The notes: generated by a model from the letters alone, not told the origin. Shown: positions 1 through 12,107, counted from the stretch's first letter. The stretch is DNA of 64,000 nucleotides from Antedon mediterranea (GCF_964355755.1 NC_092671.1:39573304-39637303); one strand, 5' to 3'. Program-made: numbers and translations.

Positions 1-676
1 TTATTCATAGGATGATACGTGAGGACTAGAGGTATGCGGTCACAAGCATTTGTATTATGTGTAGGTTGCAATGTGTCCTCGTGCGTTAACTGGCAAACTT
101 TTCTTAGAGATTTCACAGTAATGTCAGATGGATATTCGCGTGCATTGAAAAAATCGATCATCTCAGATGCTTTGATGTTAAAGTCATCATCATCGCTACA
201 TAAACGTCGAAGTCTAACAAGTTGCGAATACGGTATAGCATTCTTACAAGCTGGAGGATGCGAAGAGTTGTAATTTAGATAAGTGTGCGCGTCAGTATCT
301 TTGTAGTGGACGGATGTAGAAAGACCAGGTTTATCAATAGATAAACTAATATCAAGGAAAGGCACACACTTGTCAGAAATTTCATGAGTAAACTTTATAG
401 CAGGATGAAAATTGTTCACAAAGTTAATGAACTCATTAAGTTCATCTAAAGTTCCCGACATAACACCAACACAATCATCAATATACCGTTTGAATAAATC
501 TGGTTTCTTTCCCTTATAATCTCGTAACACATTCTGCTCAAAATACCCCATAAAGAGGCAAGCAAAGTTAGGTCCCATTTTTGTACCCATGCTTATCCCA
601 GAAACTTGCCGAAAAAACTTTCCATTGAAGTTGAAGGCTGTAGTATTAAGTACAAGTTCAGCGAGACGTAGTATTG

Positions 677-681
<5 letters not shown>
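1..681 (-). pseudogene. Penelope-like element reverse transcriptase fragment (5'-truncated; continues past the window edge)
   Basis: Reading the minus strand from about 681 to 1 gives one frame with no stop, about 226 codons, with no usable start. It contains the reverse-transcriptase stretch FNFNGKFFRQVSGISMGTKMG, the catalytic motif RYIDD, and a downstream thumb-like region (VPFLDISLSID, HPPACKNAIPYSQLVRLRRL). These are hallmarks of Penelope-like element RTs rather than LINE RTs, whose motif is usually YADD. The 5' side stops abruptly against a TA microsatellite, so the N-terminal part of the RT is missing. The 3' side, where a GIY-YIG domain is expected, lies outside the window. No frameshift is visible in the part present, so the fragment is probably young. 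The family call is from established knowledge of PLE RT motifs. Confidence 0.85.
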
Positions 682-742
<61 letters not shown>

Positions 743-760
743 TTCCATATATATGTTCTA
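680..760. repeat. (TA)n microsatellite
   Basis: About 60 bp of uninterrupted TA dinucleotides. It sits at the 5' truncation point of the Penelope-like fragment. Small open frames across it encode only Ile-Tyr runs and are not genes. Confidence 0.95.
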
Positions 761-948
761 TAGTTCAGTAACAAGTGTACATTATTGTAAATATAACAAA
801 TACATATATATATATATATATATATATACAGACAGTAACAAGTGTACATTATTGTAAATATAACAAATACATATATATTATATATATATATATATGTATA
901 TGTATTTGTTATATTTACAATAATGTACACTTGTTACTGAACTATGGA
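760..948. repeat. Direct plus inverted repeat with AT-rich core
   Basis: A stretch of about 45 bp beginning AGTTCAGTAACAAGTGTAC occurs near 762, again in direct orientation near 832, and once inverted near 895-943 (ending GTACACTTGTTACTGAACT). TA runs separate the copies. The first and third copies can form a long hairpin. It could be a degenerate foldback element. Confidence 0.75.
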
Positions 949-1680
949 GAATTTTTTTTTTCCGAAATAAAAGAAGAATGAATGAATGAATTTATTTTCA
1001 ATCTTTCTACATAACAACAAATATATAGTATAACAGGGGAGTAGCGGAAAAGCAAAAGTAAAGTAAATTTGAACCAGCCAAACATGTATGAAACATTATC
1101 CAGTAAGCACATTTTATAAGAAGCTTTTGTTTATTAAAATGGGTTTCTCTGAAATTCCAGAAGTTTATTAAACATTGAAAATAACACAATCGCCTTTAAA
1201 CAAAATGCTGTTCAAAAAAAGAATCGGTTGAAGCAAGCGTTCTTATAACATCCGATAAAATGAAGGTTCAATAAAGTAGCCCTATTAACAAATGTATGAG
1301 GTCTCAGGCCTATCCCATATTAATTATTTGTATAGATACATTAATTTTAAGATTCCAGATACCGAATTGTTGTTTTTTTACATAACAAGTCATTTTTTCT
1401 TTGAATATAAATTCTGATTTAAGGACAAAATACTAAAATAAATACTTACACCAAAGGTGCATAAAAACGTGTTGATGTGGCGCTATATCGATGTCATTAT
1501 CTTTGCATTCACCCTAGACGCACATAGTGTGACACCCCTACCATATTCTCGATGTGACGATCAATGTACCAATTAACATAATACTTCAGTAAAACTGATT
1601 ATGTTTTTTCAAGAGATCAGCTATATCGTGTTGATTATAAAAAGGTGCAACTTTTAATTGATTGGGGATTAAACAAGTAA
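949..1680. other. No gene seen; possible retroelement tail at the left end
   Basis: A T/A-rich stretch followed by GAATGAATGAATGAAT at about 975-990 resembles the tail of the LINE copy that ends near 18020. Otherwise I see no conserved coding signal. The 60-codon minus frame here lacks any recognisable domain. Confidence 0.4.
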
Positions 1681-4600
1681 ACTATTTATTCTTCTTGTCT
1701 TTACTCGTACAAAATAATATAACGGTCGCTAATTGGAAGTGTTTAAACTAAAGTGATCTATAATTGGAAGAGGACCCGTACAATTACTTGTTTTTTATCA
1801 CATGATTATAAACTATTTATTCTTCTTGTCTTAACTAGTATTTATTCTTCTTGTCTTTATTCATACAAAATAATATAACGGTCGCTAAATGGAAGTGTCT
1901 TAAAGTAAAGTGACCTTTAATTGGAAGAGGACCAGTACAATTACTTATTTTTTATCACATGATTAAAATCTATTTATTCTTCTTGTCTGTACTCATACAA
2001 AATAATATAACGGTCGCTAATTGGAAGTGTCTTAAAGTAAAGTGATCTTTAATTGGAAGAGGACCAGTACAATTACTTGTTTTTTATCACATGATTAAAA
2101 TCTATTTATTCTTCTTGTCTGTACTCATACAAAATAATATAACGGTCGCTAAATGGAAGTGTCTTAAAGTAAAGTGACCTTTGATCTTTCATTGGAAGAG
2201 GACCAGTACAATTACTTATTTTATATCACATGATTATAAACTATTTATGCTTCTTGTTTTTATTCATAAAAAATAATATAACGGTCGCTAATTGGAAGTG
2301 TTTTAAAGTAAAGTGATCTTTCATTGGAAGAGGACCAGTACAATTACTTGTTTTTTATCACATGAATAAAATCTATTTATTCTTCTTGTCTGTACTCATA
2401 CAAAATAATATAACGGTCGCTAAATGGAAGTGTCTTACAGTAAAGTGACCTTTAATTGGAAGAGGACCAGTACAATTACTTATTTTTTATCACATGATTA
2501 AAATCTATTTATTCTTCTTGTCTGTACTCATACAAAATAATATAACGGTCGCTAATTGGAAGTGTCTTAAAGTAAAGTGATCTTTAATTGGAAGAGGACC
2601 AGTACAATTACTTGTTTTTTATCACATGATTAAAATCTATTTATTCTTCTTGTCTGTACTCATACAAAATAATATAACGGTCGCTAAATGGAAGTGTCTT
2701 AAAGTAAAGTGATCTTTCATTGGAAGAGGACCAGTACAATTACTTGTTTTTTATCACATGATTAAAATCTATTTATTCTTCTAATTGTCTGTACTCATAC
2801 AAAATAATATAACGGTCGCTAATTGGAGGTGTCTTACAGTAAAGTGACCTTTAATTGGAAGAGGACCAGTACAATTACTTATTTTATATCACATGATTAT
2901 AAACTATTTATGCTTCTTGTTTTTATTCATAAAAAATAATATAACGGTCGCTAATTGGAAGTGTCTTAAAGTAAAGTGATCTTTCATTGGAAGAGGACCA
3001 GTACAATTACTTGTTTTTTATCACATGATTAAAATCTATTTATTCTTCTTGTCTGTACTCATACAAAATTATATAACGGTCGCTAATTGGAAGTGTCTTA
3101 CAGTAAAGTGACCTTTAATTGGAAGAGTACCCGTACAATTACTTATTTTATATCACATGATTATAAACTATTTATTATTCTTGTCTTTATTCATACAAAA
3201 TAATATAACGGTCGCTAAATGGAAGTGTCTTGAAGTAAAGTGACCTTTAATTGGAAGAGGACCAGTACAATTACTTATTTTTTATCACATGATTAAAATC
3301 TATTTATTCTTCTTGTCTGTACTCATACAAAATAATATAACGGTCGCTAATTGGAAGTGTCTTAAAGTAAAGTGATCTTTAATTGGAAGAGGACCAGTAC
3401 AATTACTTGTTTTTTTATCACATGATTAAAATCTATTTATTCTTCTTGTCTGTACTCATACAAAATAATATAACGGTCGCTAAATGGAAGTGTCTTAAAG
3501 TAAAGTGATCTTTCATTGGAAGAGGACCAGTACAATTACTTGTTTTTTATTACATGATTAAAATCTATTTATTCTTCTAATTGTCTGTACTCATACAAAA
3601 TAATATAACGGTCGCTAATTGGAAGTGTCTTAAAGTAAAGTGATCTTTAATTGGAAGAAGACCAGTACAATTACTTATTTTATATCACATGATTATAAAC
3701 TATTTATGCTTCATGTTTTTATTCATAAAAAATAATATAACGGTCGCTAATTGGAAGTGTCTTAAAGTAAAGTGATCTTTCATTGGAAGAGGACCGGTAC
3801 AATTACTTGTTTTTTATCACATGATTAAAATCTATTTATTCTTCTTGTCTGTACTCATACAAAATAATATAACGGTCGCTAATTGGAAGTGTCTTACAGT
3901 AAAGTGACCTTTAATTGGAAGAGGACCAGTACAATTACTTGTTTTTTATCACATGATTAAAATCTATTTATTCTTCTTGTCTGTACTCATACAAAATAAT
4001 ATAACGGTCGCTAATTGGAAGTGTCTTACAGTAAAGTGACCTTTAATTGGAAGAGGACCAGTACAATTACTTGTTTTTTATCACATGATTAAAATCTATT
4101 TATTCTTCTTGTCTGTACTCATACAAAACAATATAACGGTCGCTAATTGGAAGTGTCTTAAAGTAAAGTGATCTTTAATTGAAAGAGGACCAGTACAATT
4201 ACTTGTTTTTTTGTCATATGATTAAAATCTATTTATTATTCTTGCCTTTATTCATACAAAATAATATAACGGTCGCTAATTGGAAGTGTTTAAATTAAAG
4301 TGATCTTTAATTGGAAGAGGACCAGTACAATTACTTGTTTTTTATCACATGATTAAAATCTATTTATTCTTCTTGTTTCTATTCATACAAAACAATAATA
4401 ACGGTCGCTAATTGGAAGTGTTTAAATTTAAGTGATCTTTAATTGGAAGAGGACCAGTACAATTACTTGTTTTTTATCACATGATTATAAACTATTTATT
4501 ATTCTTGTCTTTACTCATACAAAATAATAAAACGGTCGCTAATTGGAAGTGTTTAATTTTAAGTGATCTTTAATTGGAAGAGGACCAGTACAATTACTTG

Positions 4601-4850
4601 TTTTTTGTCACATGATTAAAAACTATTATTACTCTTGTCTTTACTCATACAAAACAATAAAAATGGTCGCTAATTGGAAGTGTCTAAACTAAAGTGTTCT
4701 TTAATTGGAAGAGGACCAGTATAATTACTTGTTTTTATTACATGATTATTATTATATTGTTATTTATTCTTCTTGTCTTTATTCATACCAAATAATATAA
4801 TGGTCGCTAATTGGAGGTGTTTTAAGCCAAGTAATCTTTGAAAAATAAAA
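1681..4850. repeat. 132-bp satellite array, about 24 copies
   Basis: The word AACGGTCGCT recurs at 1721, 1877, 2009, 2141, 2280, 2412, 2544, 2676 and so on to 4532, with two diverged copies near 4664 and 4798. The basic period is 132 bp, with a few longer units (135-156 bp). Each unit also has GGAAGAGGACCAGTACAATT and a TTTTTTATCACATGATTA segment. Middle units are nearly identical and the right-hand ones more diverged, as expected where unequal exchange homogenises the centre. There is no coding potential. The phrase GGTCGCTAATTGGAGGTGT near 4802 resembles text near 43740, so the array may derive from a transposon terminus. Confidence 0.95.
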
Positions 4851-5195
4851 ACTAGTTTGGCATTATTAACAAATAGTGGTCGTTAAAAAAAGACAAGTGC
4901 ATGCGCAATCACGATCAAAACCTGAATCTCAAATCTCAACCACGGACGGTATTCAATCCAAGGGTCAGACATTATTAAACGCGCCGGACAGCATTAAATT
5001 GTTGGAAAACGCCCGCGAACCCGTTGAAACATGCAATTGGACACTATCCAATGCTGAAAAGTGTCCACCCGGACACTTTTGAATGATGGACACATTTCAA
5101 TCTTACACCGGCTCCACACACAGCAGTATATAATAATATCCTCTGTTCTCGCTAGAGGTTATTTTATCGTACGGCGTAGTAGGAGGCCGGTCTAC
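4851..5195. other. No gene seen between satellite and duplication
   Basis: A 68-codon plus frame at 4876-5082 has no recognisable domain and is probably chance. A TATATAATAATA stretch occurs near 5130. It could be a core promoter for the exon-like frame at 5381, but this is weak. Confidence 0.3.
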
Positions 5196-5380
5196 ACATA
5201 GAGGCCTAGCTAGCTTGGCATCTACACAGCAGGTACAGATATCGTACTAATTAATGTTTATAAATAAATGCAAAATTACCAATAACAGCTTGTATATATG
5301 CATTCATCACGATTAAATAATATGGACACCTCCATGACAACATTTTAAAATTAATTTTCTTTCACAATTATTTCAACACG

Positions 5381-5523
5381 ATGATCCTCGTGTTGATGTT
5401 TACAACTAGACTCTTTGCTGTCGTCATATCACTTGTTATCAGCCGCATTTTCCAGTCGTCACAACGCGAAAGAAAACTTTTAACCAAATTGAAGGCGCCA
5501 TTCGTTAATTCATTTTTGGACAG
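5381..5523 (+). CDS. Possible first coding exon, hydrophobic N-terminus (unrecognised)
   Basis: ATG at 5381 opens 47 codons plus 2 nt with a hydrophobic start (MILVLMFTTRLFAVVISLVI), then a basic segment (SQRERKLLTKLK), ending at a good donor, GACAG|GTAAACC. This looks like a signal anchor or signal peptide exon, as in membrane enzymes, but no family is recognisable and I found no downstream exon. In duplicate B (near 21248) the same segment has indels and an early stop, while its donor is kept. Without a transcript this could be chance. Confidence 0.25.
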
Positions 5524-7440
5524 GTAAACCACAAAATTATTTTTTTTAATTTATTTTATTTTTTATTCATTCAGCATCCATTCAACAATACATTTTAAAT
5601 ACATAACAAGGAATAAATACAAAAACATGATTTAAAAATGTATAAAACCAAAGTGAATGAATGCACATAAAATCGACGTCAATTTCTTTCCAATAGGGTA
5701 TTTTCAAGGGTTGAAAAATGGACTTGGCTGCTAGGCCTACGTCTAGTTCTAGAGAAGTACTAATAGTTGCAGTTAAACGTATAAAATATATATTGTTTTC
5801 ATTTTATGTATCGAAATGCGATTCTAGAGTGAATGAATAAATAGTCAAATACCCCGAGAGAAAAAAAAAAGGTATCTAGTTACAGATACCGTAACAATAC
5901 AAAATAGGCCAAGCAAGAGATAAAACTATAACCAGATGAAATTGTTTTCACCATATAGTATAATTTCACACCATGTACAAATATTACCACAATGATAAAT
6001 TAGACGATGAATTTAATATCTCGTTGTTTGCACGCAACAACTTATAACAAAATATTTATACAGCAGCATATGGCAGCTTAACCATTGATGTTGACAATGA
6101 TAACATTATAACATTTATTATGTAAAGATGATTGACGTTTTGTGTTTGTTTGTGATTATCAGTATAGGTCCTTGCATTGTGTTACCATACTTCAATGCCA
6201 ACACGTTAGGTTATAATTATATTCTTATTTAATTTTTTCTATGTGTAAAATAATAATTATGATTTGGTAAAGTTTGAATTGGCTAGTGTTGCTCATTTAA
6301 TCAATTATTTAAAAAACCTTACATTCATTCGTTTTTTAATTTGGTAATTCATTCTTTTGGTCAAAATCAATTTCAATAACAATATACAAGAACAATTACA
6401 ATCAATACATTAAAAGTTTAGTTCAGTCTCCTAGCCCCTGATAGGGTTGTTGAGGCACCACTGCTGAACAATCATATCCTCCATCGGTTTCTGTCCTCTG
6501 TAGCTCCCACTAAAAGTGAGAGTGGTAAAAAAATGGTATAAAAAAATGGTAAAAAAGCATAAATGCAAGAACGATTATAATAAACCATCCTATCAATATT
6601 TCATTTTGTGACTTTTCTGAATATTTCTGGATTTGAACAATTTGATTGGTGGAAAAGCAACTCGTGACGACATGCCGGTCACCAATCTGCAGACAATTTT
6701 TAACAATTATTATTTCGAAAGTTCACGTACGTAACTATAAAACTAGACATGCCCCAAGTTTGTATTTATTGTCTTTTATATTTATTTTCTTAATTTCGAT
6801 TTTTGTCTGAAAATCAAGCTCAAGTAGTATACGTATGACACGCCATATTGCCAAAATATTATCTTTTTTCTAATAGCAAGTCAAAACTCCGTCTGGAACT
6901 CCGACTACTATAAAACATGCAAAAGTGTGATACAGTATTTAAATATATGGCCGGCTGGTCAATTAACCGGCCCTTTTGGAACAAGTCTAAAATAATTTTG
7001 TTAAAAATATGACAAAACATTTATTATCAAGATACTGAATATGGTGGCCCATCTCTTACGGTTTGTTAATTTCATTGATATGCATTGCTTTTGCTATGTC
7101 ATTGTGTTGTTCGTATATTTAATGTATTTTTTGTATTGTGTGTGGGCAAACCTTCGATTAACGAAAGCTATTTTGTTTGCTCCAATTTGCTATTGGTGAA
7201 TAAAGAAAGAAGGAACATCAACAGAAATAAAATACACAATTGGTTCATTTTCTTCACCTCTCCTTTTCAAATGTGCTTACAGTATGTTCACATTCTTTCG
7301 CAAGAGTGTTTACCGATGATGAAATGGTGGAAAAAGTAAATTAAACAAACTATAATGATAACAACAAAGTTATCGGTGGATAATATGTTTTGTGAAAAAC
7401 AAGAATGTGAATATAGACATCTGGACAACATTATATAAGA
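5524..7440. other. Noncoding part of copy A, including a 100-bp insertion
   Basis: This stretch aligns in pieces to 21390-22520 and 23110-26640. At 6417-6510 a 100-bp segment is flanked by direct TAAAAG repeats (6411-6416 and 6511-6516). Copy B has a single TAAAAG at about 22250, so this looks like a small transposon insertion with a 6-bp target duplication. No convincing gene is present. The 84-codon frame at 7085-7339 is not conserved in B. Confidence 0.6.
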
Positions 7441-7454
7441 AGTAGACATGTAAT

Positions 7455-8455
7455 GGACGGCACTTTCGTCTTCGAACCTTCAGGTTATGCTGCATCAAAG
7501 GTATGTACTATGTTGTTGTTTCGTCTTCGAACCATCAGGTTATGCTGCATCAAAGGTATGTACTATGTTGTTGTTTCGTCTTCGAACCATCAGGTTATGC
7601 TGCATCAAAGGTATGTACTATGTTGTTGTTTCGTCTTCGAACCTTCAGGTTATGCTGCATCAAAGGTATGTACTATGTTGTTGTTTCGTCTTCGAACCTT
7701 CAGGTTATGCTGCATCAAAGGTATGTACTATGTTGTTGTTTCGTCTTCGAACCTTCATGTTATGCTGCATCAAAGGTATGTACTATGTTGTTGTTTCGTC
7801 TTCGAACCTTCAGGTTATGCTGCATCAAAGGTATGTACTATGTTGTTGTTTCGTCTTCGAACCATCAGCTTATGCTGCATCAAAGGTATGTACTATGTTG
7901 TTGTTTCGTCTTCGAACCATCAGGTAATGCTGCATCAAAGGTATGTACTATGTTGTTGTTTCGTCTTCGAACCATCAGGTAATGCTACATCAAAGGTATG
8001 TACTATGTTGTTGTTTCGTCTTCGAACCATCAGGTTATGCTGCATCAAAGGTATGTACTATGTTGTTGTTTCGTCTTCGAACCATCAGGTAATGCTGCAT
8101 CAAAGGTATGTACTATGTTGTTGTTTCGTCTTCGAACCATCAGGTAATGCTGCATCAAAGGTATGTACTATGTTGTTGTTTCGTCTTCGAACCATCAGGT
8201 AATGCTGCATCAAAGGTATGTACTATGTTGTTGTTTCGTCTTCGAACCATCAGGTAATGCTGCATCAAAGGTATGTACTATGTTGTTGTTTCGTCTTCGA
8301 ACCTTCAGGTTATGCTGCATCAAAGGTATGTACTATGTTGTTGTTTCGTCTTCGAACCATCAGGTAATGCTGCATCAAAGGTATGTACTATGTTGTTGTT
8401 TCGTCTTCGAACCATCAGGTAATGCTGCATCAAAGGTATGTACTATGTTGTTGTT
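7455..8455 (+). repeat. 55-bp minisatellite, about 18 copies
   Basis: The word AAAGGTATGTACTATG repeats every 55 bp from 7497 to 8450. Units differ at a few positions (CCATCAGG/CCTTCAGG, GGTTATG/GGTAATG). Because 55 is not a multiple of 3, the long overlapping plus-strand frames here are repeat artefacts rather than genes. Duplicate B has a single copy at about 26650-26704 with matching flanks, so the array arose by expansion in A or contraction in B. Each unit ends in a splice-donor-like CAAAG|GTATGT. Confidence 0.95.
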
Positions 8456-9216
8456 TTAAATAAATATTTTTTCTAATTACAATATTAGCTTATTAACTAT
8501 ATTCATAATCATTAACAAAACAAAATTTTAATAGAGACAACTGGCGTTGTATTAATGTTACTATGTGACATTTTTTCTACATAGTTAGTTTTTAAAGATA
8601 GTATTAAGAACGAGAAGCAAGCGCAAATCGCGATTCAACGTTTCGATCTTCCTGAATCATGGAATCGTTGAATTATGGCTTGCCTTTTACTTTAAAAAAA
8701 TATGTTTTATGTTTGATATTTATCCGTATTTTAAATGATATATATTTAGACTTATATTTTTTCTATCCATGATTTCTTTTACATATTTTTATTGTTTGAG
8801 CCTTATCAACAAAACGAATTTCATTTCTAATAAAAATGTTGTAGGCCTATTCTGTAAGTTTACAACGAACATCAGAATAAACATAAACGAAATCATTGTT
8901 AGGATTTCTGAAATGGGGCGGGGAGACAGAATAACATTAAAGGAATGTGTTAATGAGAAAAAAATAACACTTTGTGATCTTTCCATAATTAACGTACAGT
9001 ACAGTTAGTAATAGTAGGCCTAATCTAAATTATTCTGCACACATCCATAATATAGAAGAAGACTAAGTTCATTTATTTTTGTTGTGATAGGCCTTATGCC
9101 GTATTTATTGGAATATTTATTAAATGTGTGTAAGTTTTACTAGGAGTGGTCTATTTGATTGGTAATGTGGGTAATGTTGTTATTTTATTAGGAAAAACTC
9201 TTATCTTAATTTTAGC
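8456..9216. other. Upstream flank of amylase copy A
   Basis: Homology to copy B ends near 8600 and resumes only at 9166, about 50 bp before the amylase ATG. The intervening 560 bp is not recognisable in B. Short frames at 8769-9008 show no domain. The shared block just before the ATG (GTGGGTAATGTTGTTATTTT onward) includes CTTATCT, a GATA-type word, but no clear TATA box. Confidence 0.45.
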
Positions 9217-11351
9217 ATGAAGTTCTTAGTATTTTTTGTACTAACCATTGGGTTGGTACTAGCGCAGAAAGACCCAAACTTTGCCGATGATCGAACTGTG
9301 ATTGTTCACCTATTCGAGTGGAAATGGACAAGTATTGCCAAGGAATGTGAAAGGTAAACTACACCTTTACTTGAATATAGACAAACCATAAAACAATTTA
9401 GATCATCACAAAATATGTATAATCTATATATAATAATACAGTATTGATTTTACAAACTAAATTTGAAAATAATAGTTATGGGTGTCCAAGCGGTTACGAC
9501 AGTGGAAACGTAATTACGTAGCCATAGCATCGGCAAGGGCTCATGGTTCTGGTGGTAGAACGAGAGTCTTCTCGGATAAGGACTATAAACCGTAGGTCCA
9601 GTGTATACATTATTATAGTTAATGTACATTATCCTAGTACATCTTTCGAGACGAATAAGGAGGGGGGTCATCCCGGTGTACTAGTACTCACACAGCCACT
9701 GTTCACAATTGGGCTCATTGTACAATTGGGTGTTTACCACCTGCTGTTCACATCCTTTACTAATGAAGATCTTAGAGTTATTTTATAAATTAATTAGGTT
9801 TTTGGGACCAAATGGATTCGGAGGTGTCCAAATCTCACCACCAAATGAGCATCGAATTCTCTACCAGCCCGACTGGGATCCAAATGTAAAACGCCCTTGG
9901 TATGAAAGCTATCAACCAATCAGCTACAAACTTGAAACTCGACGCGGTACGCGTGGCGAACTTATCGATATGGTGGAACGATGTAACAAGGCTGGCGTAA
10001 GAATCTACGCGGACGTTGTGGCCAACCATATGTGTGGAACTGATGCTGGTATTGGAACTGGTTCTGCAGGAAGTGCGTACGACACCGAACAATACTCATT
10101 CTCTGGAGTGCCATTCTCTTCTGGCGATTTCAATGTCCCTCAGGGGAAGTGTAACAGCCACGATGGCCAGATATCCAATTATGGAGATCCTGACCAGGTT
10201 TGTGTGCTTTAAATTCATGAATCATTTAGATAAAAAATTGTTGAATAAATACTAGAAATTGAATATAGAACTTATAGTACAAACGATATGCAACAACGGT
10301 CTTCGTTTAACATTTTTTTTATTCTTAAATGCAGGTTAGAAATTGTGACTTATTCGGGCTTATGGATCTCGATTTGTCAAAAGAGTATGTACGTCAAAAA
10401 GTAGCCGACTATCTGAGTGATCTGACATCTATTGGAATTGCTGGATTCCGTATAGATGCAGCCAAACATATGTGGCCAGCAGATGTCCAAGCCATTTTAG
10501 GTAAACTCAAGGACCTGCCAACAAGTTACTTCAATCCTGGCTCTCGTCCATTTGTTTACCAAGAGGTCATTGATCTAGGAGGCGAAGCCATCAGCTCTAC
10601 CGAATACACACACCTTGGTCGTGTTACAGAGTTCCGTTATGGTCGAAATGTATCAGAAGCCTTCAGAGATGGAGGCAGTAATCATATATCAAATTACGAA
10701 ACATTTGGATCCGGCTGGGACAATATGGTGCCTGAAGGTGACGCACTAGCTTTTATTGACAATCATGATAACCAGAGAGGACACGGCGCCGGTGGAAAAG
10801 TGGTAACACATATCGATCCTCAATACTACAAACTTGCAGTAACGTATATGCTGGCATGGCCGTATGGTGTACCCCGTGTTATGAGTAGCTACGATTTCGT
10901 GACACATTGGCAAGGTCCACCTTCAGATGGTAACTACGTAACCGATGACCCACCGATCCTGCAAGATGGTAGCTGTGGAGGTGGCTGGGTGTGTGAACAT
11001 CGTTGGCGTGCAATCAAGAATATGGCAAAATGGAGAAACATTGCCGGTAACGAACCGGTGAAGAATTGGTGGAGTAATGGTAATCAGCAGGCAGCTTTCT
11101 CTCGTGGAAGCAAAGCATTTGTTGCTCTCAATAGAGATGACAATCCAATCAGTGCAAAACTTAATACTGGGCTTCCATCTGGAGAATACTGCGATCTAGC
11201 AAGAGGAGATTTTGATGACGCTAGTAAAACTTGTAGCGGGCCAACTGTCACAGTTGATAAGGCGGGAAATGCCGACATCTACGTGGATAACAACTCCGAT
11301 GAGCCTGTACTCATACTCCATGTTGGTGCCATTGTTAAAGGTTGGCTCTGA
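9217..11351 (+). CDS. Alpha-amylase, copy A (C-terminally shortened; exons 9217-9353, 9798-10197, 10335-11351)
   Basis: Secreted GH13 alpha-amylase that cleaves internal alpha-1,4-glucan bonds. Exon 1 encodes a signal peptide (MKFLVFFVLTIGLVLAQ) and HLFEWKW. The splices CERF|LGPNGFGGVQISPPNE and GDPDQ|VRNC keep frame, giving 517 aa. Visible catalytic residues are Asp in GFRIDAAKH, Glu in YQEVID and Asp in FIDNHDNQRGH; calcium-site ANHMCG and a chloride-type Arg in PRVMSSYDF are also present. Relative to copy B, a 1-bp insertion near 11346 creates a TGA right after the core enzyme. About 630 bp encoding the C-terminal extension is then deleted at about 11368, before the shared 3'UTR. Core-only amylases are normal in many animals, so this copy may still be active. 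AATAAA lies at 11401. The start is chosen by signal peptide and synteny with copy B. Confidence 0.9.
9478..9775 (+). mobile_element. tRNA-derived SINE remnant in amylase intron 1 (copy A)
   Basis: The start has a degraded box A (GGTGTCCAAGCGGTTACGAC) and a weak box B-like GGTTCTGGTGGTAGAAC. A body follows with CTCGGATAAGGACTATAAACC, typical of tRNA-derived SINEs of marine invertebrates. The same insertion is in copy B intron 1, so it predates the duplication. Confidence 0.65.
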
Positions 11352-12104
11352 CTGCGTTAATCCAATTCAATAACTTTTAAATTGCTTGTTAATTTAGAAA
11401 AATAAAAAGACAAATTTACACTGATTTACCAGAAAAAAATTATATAATAACGAAAAGAATAAAATGATTTCATCAATTACATTATTATTATAATGATTTA
11501 TTTGTTTTTATTGCTACAATTTCCTGAACAATTTAATATATAATATCTAATAGAATATTTTGATATTTTCTAATTCTTCTCTAATTTAGTAAAGAGGGTC
11601 TCGCGTTTATTATTTTAATAACCTCAGCTCTGCGCATGCGTTGTTATATTTTAGTAATACCCGCCTTTACTGCACTTCAGTCTGTTACCAGGGAAACAGA
11701 CGCATCGTCTGACCTTACCATTTACATAAATGAAGTTCACTGACCATTTCTAAAAACAAAAACCAAAAAATATTCGGTAAAAAATAATATTCTATACGGT
11801 TCTATACGGTTTTATATACTATGCTAATGTTATGCGAACTAATTGTGATCGTTTTATTTTCACGACATATTCTTTTCAATCATTAAGTCTCAACCACGGA
11901 GACTATATGGCGTCGTCCATCAAAATCTGAATGGAAAACTCTGACGCTGTGTATAATGTGTCGTAATCGAATTTTTGTATTCGAATGGTAAATTGTAAAC
12001 GGATTGTGCTTAACAGAAAATCATTCGAATAGAAAACGTTAACAACACAAGCTTTTTCATTAAGAACAATCTCAACGCTCAAAATACTCCGTTAAATAAG
12101 TACT
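11352..12104. other. Amylase A 3' flank; no gene seen
   Basis: Contains the amylase 3'UTR with AATAAA at 11401-11406, then AT-rich sequence colinear with 30110-30890 of copy B. No coding signal. Confidence 0.6.
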
Positions 12105-12107
12105 TAA

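Noticed and set aside
4876-5082. 68-codon frame after the satellite
   Set aside because: No recognisable domain, poor start context, no neighbouring exon.
7453-8459. Repeat-containing proteins of 98-249 aa in three overlapping frames
   Set aside because: The 55-bp unit makes every frame open; copy B has a single unit and no protein of this kind.
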